DNA of 24,541 nucleotides from CAYXZR01 sp964470025 (GTDB taxonomy: Bacteria; Patescibacteriota; Patescibacteriia; Buchananbacterales; UBA6539): assembly GCA_964470025.1 (NCBI GenBank), contig CAYXZR010000012.1:1-24541 (forward strand). The letters are read 5' to 3'. Numbering within the stretch: position 1 is the stretch's first letter; every line of letters begins with the position of its first letter. The position numbers were made by a program, and so were the translations under genes. Below the pieces are notes generated by a model, which did no database searches, had not been told where the DNA came from, and saw only the letters and a program-made list of their open reading frames with translations. Shown here piece after piece: positions 1 to 6,297 of this stretch.

Positions 1-2
1 CT

Positions 3-857
3 CTTCAGGAGGGTTGGATCTCTTCATCTTCTTCTGTAAAGACTGTTACTTTTAGCTCATGTGATACTGTAGTATATTTTGGCAATTACCAAGAAGATGA
101 TGGAAATACCGGAGGCGGCGGCGGAGGCGGCGGTTCTGGCGGCGGAGGCGGCGGAGGCACCCTTGGTCTTGTGATCAACGCCGAAACTGTGTCAGGATTT
201 GCTACTTCAACAGCTACTGTCACATGGTCAACTAATCGGTTTGCCGATAGTCGAGTAGTGTATGGTACTGTCTCTCAGTCAACACTTGGTGCAGCGCCAA
301 ACTATGGATATCCATTATCAACCGTTCTTGATCCAACTGATGTTACTTTTCACACTGTTGATATTGCTGGATTACTCCCAAATACTACTTATTACTGGCG
401 AGCTATTTCAGAAGAAGGATTTAACCAGGCTTTTGGTGACGAATTAAGCTTTACTACAGATGCAGAAGGAAGCGTATTGGGTGTCTCTACAAGCACCCCT
501 CCAACTACTCCAGGTGGAGGCGGTACTACACCTCCAGGTGGCTCTGGTAATACTCCTGGAACAACAGGTGGAACTGGTGGCGGAAATCTTGGCTTCAGTG
601 TACCTACTACCACAGGTATTGTCGCTGGTGTAGAGTTTGAAGAAAATACTACGACAGCTACTAGTACTGACAATGGAGAAGTGACTCCAACTTCTAATAA
701 TTCAACTTCAACTGATAGTACTGATGACGATTCTGAAGAAGATTCAGATGGAAACTACTCATGGTTGTGGTGGCTACTGCTGCTAATCTTAATTCTACTG
801 TATTGGTACTACCAACATACTAAGAAGAAAGGGCAGGAAGGCCAGTCAAGTAACTAA
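3..857 (+). CDS. Membrane-anchored surface protein, C-terminal part (partial)
   Basis: The frame is open to the left edge of the window, so the N-terminus and signal peptide are missing; about 284 residues are visible. In order they hold a glycine-only linker (encoded by GGC/GGA runs at about 109-160), a fibronectin type III or purple-acid-phosphatase-N-like beta domain (about 171-470; features ATVTWSTN, ADSRVVYG and NTTYYWRA), a second Gly/Pro/Thr-rich linker, an acidic Ser/Thr/Asp stretch, one transmembrane helix rich in Trp and Leu, and a short basic tail ending KKKGQEGQSSN. This layout fits an exported protein anchored at its C-terminus with the beta domain outside, perhaps for adhesion or as a stalk. 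A GTG at 171 could be read as a start, but the upstream frame continues without a stop and encodes sensible sequence, so 171 is not the start. No enzyme motif is visible. Confidence 0.8.
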   Translation, partial: LQEGWISSSSSVKTVTFSSCDTVVYFGNYQEDDGNTGGGGGGGGSGGGGGGGTLGLVINAETVSGFATSTATVTWSTNRFADSRVVYGTVSQSTLGAAPNYGYPLSTVLDPTDVTFHTVDIAGLLPNTTYYWRAISEEGFNQAFGDELSFTTDAEGSVLGVSTSTPPTTPGGGGTTPPGGSGNTPGTTGGTGGGNLGFSVPTTTGIVAGVEFEENTTTATSTDNGEVTPTSNNSTSTDSTDDDSEEDSDGNYSWLWWLLLLILILLYWYYQHTKKKGQEGQSSN

Positions 858-876
858 CTAGCTACTTATACCCCCT

Positions 877-906
877 AAAGAACCGCTGTATGGCGGTTCT
901 TTTTTT
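877..906 (+). terminator. Rho-independent terminator after the surface protein gene
   Basis: AGAACCGC (879-886) pairs perfectly with GCGGTTCT (893-900) around a six-base loop and is followed by a T run to 906. Flanking A/T bases extend the stem by two pairs. It separates the surface protein gene from gatC. Confidence 0.9.
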
Positions 907-919
907 GTGTTTTTAAGCC

Positions 920-948
920 TTGCTTTTTGGCTAAAATACCGCTATACT
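920..948 (+). promoter_or_regulatory. Promoter of gatCA, probably leaderless
   Basis: TTGCTT (920-925) and TATACT (943-948) are separated by exactly 17 bases. Only eight bases lie between the -10 box and the ATG at 957, so the expected transcription start falls on or next to the start codon. No Shine-Dalgarno precedes the ATG. This is an inference from spacing. Confidence 0.6.
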
Positions 949-956
949 GTCAGCGT

Positions 957-1259
957 ATGAAGTTATCAAAAGAACAAGTAGAGCACATTGCCCACCTCGC
1001 ACGTATGGGTATTACAGAGCAGGAAAAAGAACTGTTTTCACAACAGCTATCTTCGGTGTTGGAGTATGTAGAGCAACTGCAAGAGGTTGACACTTCTTCT
1101 GTAGAGCCTACTTCTCAGGTGACTGGTTTAGAAAATGTTATGCGTGATGACGCGATTGAACAGATTGACAGCACTACACGAGAAGCACTGCTTAATGCTG
1201 CACCGGAGCGTGACGGCGAGTTAGTAAAAGCAAAGAGTGTATTTGAAAAGAAATCATAA
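957..1259 (+). CDS. gatC: Asp-tRNA(Asn)/Glu-tRNA(Gln) amidotransferase subunit C
   Basis: This 100-residue protein has the GatC pattern: an N-terminal VEHIAHLARMGITEQE segment, a helix ending SSVLEYVEQLQEVDTSSVEP, and a later MRDDAIEQ stretch before a C-terminal tail. GatC is the small belt-like subunit that holds GatA and GatB together in the cytoplasmic complex that amidates mischarged Glu-tRNA(Gln) or Asp-tRNA(Asn). The ATG at 957 is preferred over an in-frame TTG at 927 because it gives the usual family N-terminus and lies just after a good promoter. The stop codon overlaps the gatA start (TAATG at 1257-1261), which points to translational coupling. No gatB is seen next to this pair. Confidence 0.93.
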   Translation: MKLSKEQVEHIAHLARMGITEQEKELFSQQLSSVLEYVEQLQEVDTSSVEPTSQVTGLENVMRDDAIEQIDSTTREALLNAAPERDGELVKAKSVFEKKS

Positions 1260-2707
1260 TGGGAGAATTACATAAACTGACAATTAAACAAGCACATGAA
1301 GGATTGAAGGAAAAGAAGTTTTCTTCTGTTGAGTTGACACAGGCAAGTCTTGACCGGATTGAGCAGACAAATTCTGAGCTTAATTCTTTTATTACTATTA
1401 CAAAAGATAAGGCTTTAGAGATGGCAGCAGATATTGATAAGAAAGGGCAATTTGATGAACCACTTGCTGGAGTGCCAGTTGCCGTGAAGGATTTACTGTG
1501 CACACAAAATGTGCGCACTACCGCGGCATCAAAAATTTTAGAAAATTATATTCCACCATACTCATCTACCGCATATGAGTTGATTGAAAAATCTGGTGCG
1601 GTGTTAGTTGGTAAAACAAATCTTGATGAGTTTGCTTGCGGTGGCTCTGGTGAAACCTCATATTTTGGTCCTACGAAAAATCCATGGAATACTGACTGTG
1701 TTCCTGGAGGTAGCTCTAGTGGTTCTGCGGCAGCTGTTGCAGCTCAGCAAGCTCAATATGCGATCGGTACTGATACTGGTGGCTCAATTCGTCAGCCAGC
1801 CTCCTTGTGTGGTGTCGTGGGGTTGAAGCCAACATATGGTAGTGTTTCTCGTTTTGGTGTAACTGCCATGGCGTCTTCGCTTGATCAAGTCGGTCCTATT
1901 ACCAAGACAGTAGAGGATAGTGCTTTAGTTTTCAACGCACTTGTAGCCCGTGATCCTAAAGATGCAACTACTGTTGAGCGAGCTAAAGAGGATTTTACTT
2001 CATCACTTGGTAATGCTATCAATGGTATTCGAATTGGTATTCCTAAGGAGTTTTTTGCTGAAGGAATTGATGATTCTGTAAAAGCAGTTGTACTTAAGGC
2101 CGTTGAAAAATTAAAAGAACTTGGTGCAGAGATTGTCGATGTGTCATTGCCAATGACAAAGTACGGATTAGCAGTGTATTATATTTTAATGCCTTCAGAA
2201 TTGAGTGCAAACCTTGCTCGTTATGATGGCGTGCGTTTTGGATTTAGTGCGGGTCAAGAAACGTTGATGGAGAATTATAAGCAGACTCGTCAGCAAGGGT
2301 TTGGTGATGAAATTCGACGTCGAATTATGATTGGTACCTATGCATTGTCCTCAGGTTATTACGATGCTTACTATAAGCAAGCGCAAAAGGTTCGTACGCT
2401 AGTACGACAAGATTTTGAGCGTGTGTTTGAAGATGTTGACTGTATACTTGGTGCTACTTCGCCGACTGTAGCTTTTAAGATTGGTGAGAAGACTAGTGAT
2501 CCTTTGGCGATGTACTTGGCTGATATTTTTACTGTACCGGTTAATATTGCTGGATTGCCAGGATTATCAGTGCCTTGTGGTTTTGCAGATGAGTTACCAG
2601 TCGGAATGCAATTGATTGGTAAGCGATTTGACGAGAAGACGATATTGCAAGTGGGTCATCAGTATGAACAGGCAACAGAGTGGCATACTCGATTTCCAGA
2701 GCTGTAG
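1259..2707 (+). CDS. gatA: Asp-tRNA(Asn)/Glu-tRNA(Gln) amidotransferase subunit A
   Basis: The 482-residue product is full length for GatA and carries the amidase signature. The Ser-cisSer-Lys triad can be placed by motif: Lys77 in GVPVAVKDLL, a serine at about 152 in PGGSSSGSAAAV, and the nucleophile Ser176 in GTDTGGSIRQPA. The sequence GVVGLKPTYG follows as usual. GatA hydrolyses glutamine and passes the ammonia to GatB, which amidates the mischarged tRNA. The gene overlaps gatC by one base, so the two are co-transcribed and probably coupled in translation. The partner gatB is not in the window. No strong terminator follows; the T-rich stretch at 2713-2719 lacks a stem. The general amidase family is an alternative, but the pairing with gatC makes GatA nearly certain. 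Confidence 0.95.
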   Translation: MGELHKLTIKQAHEGLKEKKFSSVELTQASLDRIEQTNSELNSFITITKDKALEMAADIDKKGQFDEPLAGVPVAVKDLLCTQNVRTTAASKILENYIPPYSSTAYELIEKSGAVLVGKTNLDEFACGGSGETSYFGPTKNPWNTDCVPGGSSSGSAAAVAAQQAQYAIGTDTGGSIRQPASLCGVVGLKPTYGSVSRFGVTAMASSLDQVGPITKTVEDSALVFNALVARDPKDATTVERAKEDFTSSLGNAINGIRIGIPKEFFAEGIDDSVKAVVLKAVEKLKELGAEIVDVSLPMTKYGLAVYYILMPSELSANLARYDGVRFGFSAGQETLMENYKQTRQQGFGDEIRRRIMIGTYALSSGYYDAYYKQAQKVRTLVRQDFERVFEDVDCILGATSPTVAFKIGEKTSDPLAMYLADIFTVPVNIAGLPGLSVPCGFADELPVGMQLIGKRFDEKTILQVGHQYEQATEWHTRFPEL

Positions 2708-2709
2708 GC

Positions 2710-2738
2710 TTGACTTTTTTTACTCAGTTTGATTTAAT
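2710..2738 (+). promoter_or_regulatory. Possible promoter for the tRNA-Ser pair
   Basis: TTGACT (2710-2715) is followed after 17 bases by TTTAAT (2733-2738), about 30 bases before the first tRNA-Ser. The -35 box starts inside the gatA stop codon region. The match is moderate, and read-through from gatA is the alternative. Confidence 0.35.
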
Positions 2739-2771
2739 TGAGCATACGTATTTTAAAATTGATATTAGAGC

Positions 2772-2859
2772 GGAGAGGTGGCAGAGTGGTCGAATGCGAC
2801 GGTCTTGAAAACCGTTAGGCCCTCATACGGTCTCGTGGGTTCGAATCCCACCCTCTCCG
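2772..2859 (+). tRNA. tRNA-Ser (anticodon TGA)
   Basis: Acceptor arms GGAGAGG (2772-2778) and CCTCTCC (2852-2858) pair fully, with G2859 as discriminator. The anticodon loop CTTGAAA is closed by ACGGT/ACCGT and places TGA at 2806-2808. A long variable arm follows (about 2815-2836), as expected for serine tRNA, and the T arm has GTGGG, TTCGAAT and CCCAC. The 3' CCA is not encoded: CTC follows the discriminator. Confidence 0.95.
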
Positions 2860-2905
2860 CTCTGGTATGAATTTCTGTGTTTTATGAAATAGTCTATTAC
2901 AAATC

Positions 2906-2935
2906 AATCCACCATTTGAGTGGATTTTTATTTTT
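2906..2935 (+). terminator. Terminator between the two tRNA-Ser genes
   Basis: AATCCAC (2906-2912) pairs with GTGGATT (2920-2926) around a seven-base loop and is followed by TTTATTTTT. It ends the first tRNA transcript only a few bases before the second tRNA starts at 2938. Confidence 0.75.
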
Positions 2936-2937
2936 AT

Positions 2938-3025
2938 GGAGAGGTCGCATAGTGGTCTAGTGCGCTCGCTTGGAAAGCGGGTGAGCCGAAAGGTTCCGTG
3001 GGTTCGAATCCCATCCTCTCCGCCA
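2938..3025 (+). tRNA. tRNA-Ser (anticodon GGA), with encoded CCA
   Basis: The acceptor arms GGAGAGG (2938-2944) and CCTCTCC (3015-3021) are identical to those of the neighbouring tRNA-Ser. G3022 is the discriminator, and CCA is encoded at 3023-3025. The loop TTGGAAA closed by CTCGC/GCGGG puts anticodon GGA at 2972-2974. A long variable arm is present. The terminator of the preceding tRNA lies immediately upstream, so how this gene is transcribed is unclear: it needs either read-through or a promoter inside the 2860-2937 spacer. Confidence 0.95.
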
Positions 3026-3032
3026 GATTATC

Positions 3033-3064
3033 AATAAAAAAACCCTGTGATACTTCACGGGGTT
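3033..3064 (-). terminator. Terminator shared by the tRNA-Ser pair and the convergent minus-strand gene
   Basis: AACCCTGTGA (3041-3050) pairs with TCACGGGGTT (3055-3064) around a four-base loop, with one G-T wobble. Read on the minus strand, the stem is followed directly by seven T residues, so it mainly serves the minus-strand gene ending at 3078. On the plus strand the T run is less direct. Confidence 0.8.
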
Positions 3065-3077
3065 GTATTGTTTTTGT

Positions 3078-3488
3078 TTACTCATTTGGCCAGTGGATGA
3101 CGATGTTAAAGCCGCTGTTAATTCCGACACCATCGTGCCAGTACTCGATGGTTGGCTCGAGACCTGCTTTTTTGCAATAGTCATAGACTATTTTACAGCT
3201 ACCAATAAGCCATTCAGGTTTGCACCTATCGTGTTGGTTGTCGAGTGGTGGACGCTGATAGTCTTTATTATGAACGCTCATGATAGTGGCGTGTGAGCGA
3301 CCTTGGCCGGCTTCTGTCTTTGCCCGATGAGGGATTTGTTGGATAATGCCTTGGGCCTTTGTTTCTTCGATTTGTCGTTGGTTTTCGGCTTCCGCTCGTT
3401 GCTGCTCTGCTGCCGCGGCTTTTGCGCGTTCAGCTTTTTTGAGCGCTTTTTTGGTCATTAGTGTGAGTTCTTGGGGTGTGATTGACAT
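3078..3488 (-). CDS. Uncharacterised protein with a charged N-terminal helix
   Basis: I do not recognise the family. The 136-residue product starts with a long Lys/Ala/Glu/Gln-rich segment (residues about 10-50) that looks like a single charged helix or coiled coil. A short compact C-terminal domain follows (about 60-136) with SVHNKDYQRPP, DRCKPEWLIGSC, an aromatic KIVYDYCKKAG segment and a final GFNIVIHWPNE strand. It has three cysteines and no signal peptide or membrane helix. The start is well supported: AGGAGG (3494-3499 on the opposite strand) sits five bases before the ATG, and a TTGACA promoter lies further upstream. Its orientation opposes all close neighbours, and it has its own promoter and terminator, so it is a free-standing transcription unit. 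Confidence 0.75.
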   Translation of the reverse strand: MSITPQELTLMTKKALKKAERAKAAAAEQQRAEAENQRQIEETKAQGIIQQIPHRAKTEAGQGRSHATIMSVHNKDYQRPPLDNQHDRCKPEWLIGSCKIVYDYCKKAGLEPTIEYWHDGVGINSGFNIVIHWPNE

Positions 3489-3526
3489 CGTTGCCTCCTA
3501 GAGTGTTGTGCAATGAACGATTGACT

Positions 3527-3555
3527 ATAGTACCATTTTTTTATTACATTGTCAA
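3527..3555 (-). promoter_or_regulatory. Promoter of the uncharacterised minus-strand gene
   Basis: On the minus strand TTGACA (3550-3555) and TACTAT (3527-3532) are separated by exactly 17 bases, and an overlapping TATAGT lies three bases further on. The transcript would have a leader of about 30 bases carrying a strong AGGAGG ribosome site. Confidence 0.65.
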
Positions 3556-3597
3556 TTTATTTGGTGTAGTTTTAAAATGGTTTATCAGTGGTTTTTT

Positions 3598-3606
3598 TGT
3601 TATACT
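3598..3606 (+). promoter_or_regulatory. Extended -10 promoter of the DUF2164 gene
   Basis: TGTTATACT matches the extended -10 form TGn-TATAAT. The ATG follows after eight bases and no Shine-Dalgarno is present, so a leaderless mRNA is likely. No clear -35 box is visible, which is normal for extended -10 promoters. Confidence 0.5.
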
Positions 3607-3614
3607 AAGCTTAT

Positions 3615-3848
3615 ATGGAAATTGTATTAAAAGATGACCACTATCGAAAAATAGAAAGCCAGGTTAAGAAGATGTTTCTTGAGGATTTTGAGATTGAGTT
3701 GAGTGAATTTCAAACACGAAGGGTGATTGAATTTTTTACTGAAGAGCTGGGAAGAGAATTATATAATCAGGCCGTACAAGATACTAAAAAATTTATCGAG
3801 GACAAGTTTCTAGATCTGGAAGGTGAAATATATATTCAAAAGAAGTAA
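3615..3848 (+). CDS. DUF2164 family protein
   Basis: The 77-residue protein matches the small DUF2164 family in length and pattern: a start of the form I-L-K-D-H, a central acidic FEIELSEFQTRRVIEFF, then ELGRELYNQAVQD and a final DLEGEIY. The function of this family is not established. It is soluble, helical and acidic, with no catalytic motif visible. It is the first gene of a plus-strand row running to 6178. The start follows an extended -10 box by eight bases, so it is probably translated from a leaderless message. Confidence 0.8.
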   Translation: MEIVLKDDHYRKIESQVKKMFLEDFEIELSEFQTRRVIEFFTEELGRELYNQAVQDTKKFIEDKFLDLEGEIYIQKK

Positions 3849-3864
3849 TTTGTATTAACGTTTT

Positions 3865-4311
3865 ATGGAAAAATTTACATATTCAATTACAATTAATAAA
3901 CCAGCTAGCGATGTTTTTAGTGTAATGACAGATAAGTCGCTGTATTCAGATTGGGCAAAGGCTTGGGGAGAGGGAATGACCTATACTGGCGAATGGAAGG
4001 AAGGCGAGACAGTGGTATTTCACGATCAAACACAAGGTGGCACTAAGGCGATAGTAGAGGAGATTCGTCCAGGTGAGTATGTACGATTTAAGCACATTGC
4101 TATGGTTGACTTGCAGAATAATGAACTAGCACCAACTGATGAGAATATGAAAAAGTGGATTGGTTCTTTAGAGGAGTATTATTTTAAAAAAGTTGATGAT
4201 ACTACAACCGAACTTGAAGTGGTAATGACCATGGATAATGCTTTTAAGGAAATGTCAGAAGGTAGTTGGCCTAAGGCATTACAGTTGGTAAAAGAGCTTT
4301 GTGAGAACTAG
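3865..4311 (+). CDS. SRPBCC / AHSA1-like domain protein
   Basis: The 148-residue product looks like one START/Bet v1-type SRPBCC domain: it begins with FTYSITINKPASDVFSVMTD, then SLYSDWAKAWGEG, beta strands with GEWKEGETVVFHD and PGEYVRFKHI, and a C-terminal helix with SWPKALQLVKELCEN. The fold makes a deep hydrophobic pocket for lipids or other small ligands, and the AHSA1 branch includes stress-linked proteins. The ligand here cannot be read from sequence. It lies 16 bases after the DUF2164 gene and is probably co-transcribed with it. Confidence 0.75.
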   Translation: MEKFTYSITINKPASDVFSVMTDKSLYSDWAKAWGEGMTYTGEWKEGETVVFHDQTQGGTKAIVEEIRPGEYVRFKHIAMVDLQNNELAPTDENMKKWIGSLEEYYFKKVDDTTTELEVVMTMDNAFKEMSEGSWPKALQLVKELCEN

Positions 4312-4319
4312 ATTGTTGT

Positions 4320-4625
4320 ATGAGTGTTACACTTTCCCAGGGTGTTGTTCATAAGCTTCCAAGTGATTTGCGCGAGGCTTTACTTGCAAATGCTAAAGCT
4401 AGTGCTGCCTGGGAGGATATTACACCGTTAGCACGTAATGAATGGATTTGCTGGGTTACTATAGTTAAAAAAGCTGAAACTAGAGAGCAGCATGTAAAGC
4501 GCGCTATTGAAGGTTTAGTAAAAGGCAAACGTCGTCCGTGCTGCTGGCCTGGGTGTACTCATCGGAAGGATAAGGCTTTAAGTCCCCCTCAAAAATTTGT
4601 ACTAAGTAAAAAAAATAAAAAATAG
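4320..4625 (+). CDS. YdeI/OmpD-associated (OmdA) family protein
   Basis: The 101-residue protein carries the core pattern of the OmdA/YdeI family: LPSDLREALLANAKASAAWE, then ITPLARNEWICWV, KKAETREQHVKRAIEGL and GKRR. After this core it has a cysteine cluster, CCWPGCTHRKDK, which could bind a metal, and a lysine-rich end. Family members have been linked to resistance to some peptides and to envelope stress, but the molecular role is unknown. The gene starts eight bases after the SRPBCC gene, and its stop is one base before the next ATG, so it is part of the same operon. Confidence 0.75.
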   Translation: MSVTLSQGVVHKLPSDLREALLANAKASAAWEDITPLARNEWICWVTIVKKAETREQHVKRAIEGLVKGKRRPCCWPGCTHRKDKALSPPQKFVLSKKNKK

Positions 4626-4626
4626 C

Positions 4627-4854
4627 ATGACGAAAGAGGCTTTTCATAAAACTTGGTATTTTAGACTACTGCAAGTGTTATTCTGGAGTAGTTATATGGC
4701 GATTACTTTGTTTTTAATTGTTGGTGGATTGCTTTGGAGTGATGTAGAAATTGCCGGTTTTGTGTGGGCGATGGTAGTTGGGCTAGTGTATTGGCTTATT
4801 AAAAAGATTTTTTATTACGTATTTTTTACAGAACCGGTTTTCACTAAAAAATAG
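4627..4854 (+). CDS. Small two-helix membrane protein
   Basis: The 75-residue protein has two hydrophobic segments, about residues 15-37 (VLFWSSYMAITLFLIVGG) and 41-61 (IAGFVWAMVVGLVYWLI), then a basic KK and an aromatic tail. No family is recognised. It begins one base after the stop of the preceding gene (TAG-C-ATG), which suggests translation by re-initiation and membership of the same operon. Confidence 0.65.
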   Translation: MTKEAFHKTWYFRLLQVLFWSSYMAITLFLIVGGLLWSDVEIAGFVWAMVVGLVYWLIKKIFYYVFFTEPVFTKK

Positions 4855-4891
4855 TTACATTTATCTATTGAATTCGTATAAATTTAAATAT

Positions 4892-5347
4892 ATGCAGCAA
4901 AAATTAGATGATCATTATTTAAAGCAGTTTCTCAATCAAAAGAAGCTAGCAGTACTTTCAACAGTAGGCACTGATGGTAAGCCGTATGCTGCGCCGATTT
5001 ATTTTGTGATGAATGACGATTTTACTTTTTTATTTATTACACCTGAAGGTACTCAGAAATTTAAAAATATTGAGCATAATCCAAATGTGGTACTTACTGT
5101 GACTGATGAGTCAACCTGGGAGACTGTTCGTATTGCAGGTAGTGCACGATTTGATGCATCGCTTGTGTCTGAAGTTGTAAATAAATTAGCCGAGAAGCTT
5201 GACGATGGTCAGACGGTTGCTAAAAAGTTGCCAGTCTTACAACATGGTCATAGTAACAAGGTGGCGGTTGTGATTTCACCCAGTACAGTTGGCATGCGAC
5301 GCTACTCAAGCGAGGTGCTTGAAGAGCATAATATTGATTTTAACTAA
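4892..5347 (+). CDS. Pyridoxamine 5'-phosphate oxidase (PNPOx)-like flavoprotein
   Basis: The 151-residue product fits the split-barrel PNPOx-like family. The segments LKQFLNQKKLAVLSTVG, GKPYAAPIYFVMND, LFITPEGTQKFKNIEHNP, VVLTVTD and TVRIAGSARFD are the usual strand order, and the N-terminal strands and KFKNI segment normally contact FMN or another flavin. The substrate is unknown; relatives include F420- or FMN-dependent reductases and haem-handling proteins. The ATG at 4892 is chosen over an in-frame TTG at 4868 because a TATAAA box (4877-4882) ends nine bases before it and the family N-terminus starts here. Confidence 0.8.
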   Translation: MQQKLDDHYLKQFLNQKKLAVLSTVGTDGKPYAAPIYFVMNDDFTFLFITPEGTQKFKNIEHNPNVVLTVTDESTWETVRIAGSARFDASLVSEVVNKLAEKLDDGQTVAKKLPVLQHGHSNKVAVVISPSTVGMRRYSSEVLEEHNIDFN

Positions 5348-5356
5348 ACTATACAT

Positions 5357-6178
5357 ATGTCTAAACCTATAAAAGTTAGTTTACAAACATCTAAGACTGT
5401 AAAAATTATTTTTGTTCTGCTGGTTATTGTCTTAGTTGGCTTAGTGTTTTTCTTAACTAGTCAAAAAACATTTGCACCAGAAGATGCGGCTGATTTACCA
5501 AATGCAGAAAACTCTGACGCCAGTGGCACCATGCTCAATGATGATGAGCGTGAAGATGACGATGTAGTGCTTACTTGGACCATTGCTCCATATCGACAAG
5601 ACTGTGTTGGAGTTGGACCACAGCAATGCTTGGTGGTAAATAATGAATACTTTTACGATAGAATTGATGGGTTTGCTTTTGAAGAAGGCTATGAATACGT
5701 AATTAGTGTAGAGCGCACGAGACGTGAACAACCTGGCCCAGCTGATCAAAATCAATTTAGTTATACTCTTATTGATGTAATTAGTAAGAAGGATGTGCGT
5801 CCAGAGCCTGAAGACGAGGTTATTAGCTTGGATGATACTTCATGGCAGTGGCGTGAAACAGTATATGCTGATGAATCTGTGGTGACTGCAGTAGATTCTT
5901 CTCAGTTTACTGTGCAGTTTGGAGAAGAGTCATTTGGGTCAACAACTGACTGCAATACTTTGGCTGGTGCATATATTATCTCTGGCAATACGATACAGAT
6001 TGGACCACTGGCTGCTACCAAAAAAGCTTGCCCAGGAGCTACGCAGGAGTTTGAATATGCTCAGATGCTTGAGCAGGTTGCTCAGTTTTACATCTCTGAT
6101 GATGGAGAGCTAGTCTTAACGCTCTCTGAAGACGGTGGCTCTATGTTTTTTGAGCCAGTTCCAGCAACTACTGAGTAA
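5357..6178 (+). CDS. Membrane-anchored DUF4377 + META domain protein
   Basis: The 273-residue protein has one N-terminal membrane helix (residues about 14-34) and a short acidic linker. A DUF4377 domain follows (about 72-150; TIAPYRQDCVGVGPQQCLVV, then FYDRIDGFAFEEGYEY). A META/HslJ-like domain comes next (about 158-270; LDDTSWQW, TTDCNTLAGAY, IGPLAATKKACPG). Both domains are typical of exported lipoproteins linked to envelope stress, and their biochemical role is not settled. The paired cysteines in each domain may form disulfides outside the membrane. The gene starts ten bases after the PNPOx stop and closes this group. Confidence 0.8.
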   Translation: MSKPIKVSLQTSKTVKIIFVLLVIVLVGLVFFLTSQKTFAPEDAADLPNAENSDASGTMLNDDEREDDDVVLTWTIAPYRQDCVGVGPQQCLVVNNEYFYDRIDGFAFEEGYEYVISVERTRREQPGPADQNQFSYTLIDVISKKDVRPEPEDEVISLDDTSWQWRETVYADESVVTAVDSSQFTVQFGEESFGSTTDCNTLAGAYIISGNTIQIGPLAATKKACPGATQEFEYAQMLEQVAQFYISDDGELVLTLSEDGGSMFFEPVPATTE

Positions 6179-6200
6179 TACAGGTTTTCTGGCTAAATTA

Positions 6201-6213
6201 AGGCTACTAGCCT
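6201..6213 (+). other. Small hairpin after the META gene, weak terminator candidate
   Basis: AGGCT-ACT-AGCCT forms a five-pair hairpin 22 bases after the stop codon. It is followed by GACTTTGTTGGTTT rather than a clean T run, so termination is doubtful. Confidence 0.3.
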
Positions 6214-6220
6214 GACTTTG

Positions 6221-6249
6221 TTGGTTTATTTGCAGTAACAGTGTAGAAT
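6221..6249 (+). promoter_or_regulatory. Possible promoter of dnaG-rpoD
   Basis: TTGGTT (6221-6226) and TAGAAT (6244-6249) are 17 bases apart. The predicted start lies about 40 bases before the dnaG ATG. An AAGATA/TATCTT dyad (6261-6266 and 6275-6280) would sit in the leader. No Shine-Dalgarno precedes dnaG. Confidence 0.45.
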
Positions 6250-6297
6250 CAGTACACTTAAAGATAGCTTAGTATATCTTGACTTTTTGTATATTTT

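Noticed and set aside
121..160. GGC-rich tract as a possible repeat element or structured RNA
   Set aside because: It is in frame and encodes a polyglycine linker of the surface protein.
927..956. Ten-residue extension of GatC from TTG 927
   Set aside because: It overlaps the -35/-10 promoter region, and the family N-terminus fits ATG 957.
2772..3025. tRNA-Ser genes as phage or island attachment sites
   Set aside because: No integrase, no repeated 3' tRNA fragment and no foreign gene block nearby.
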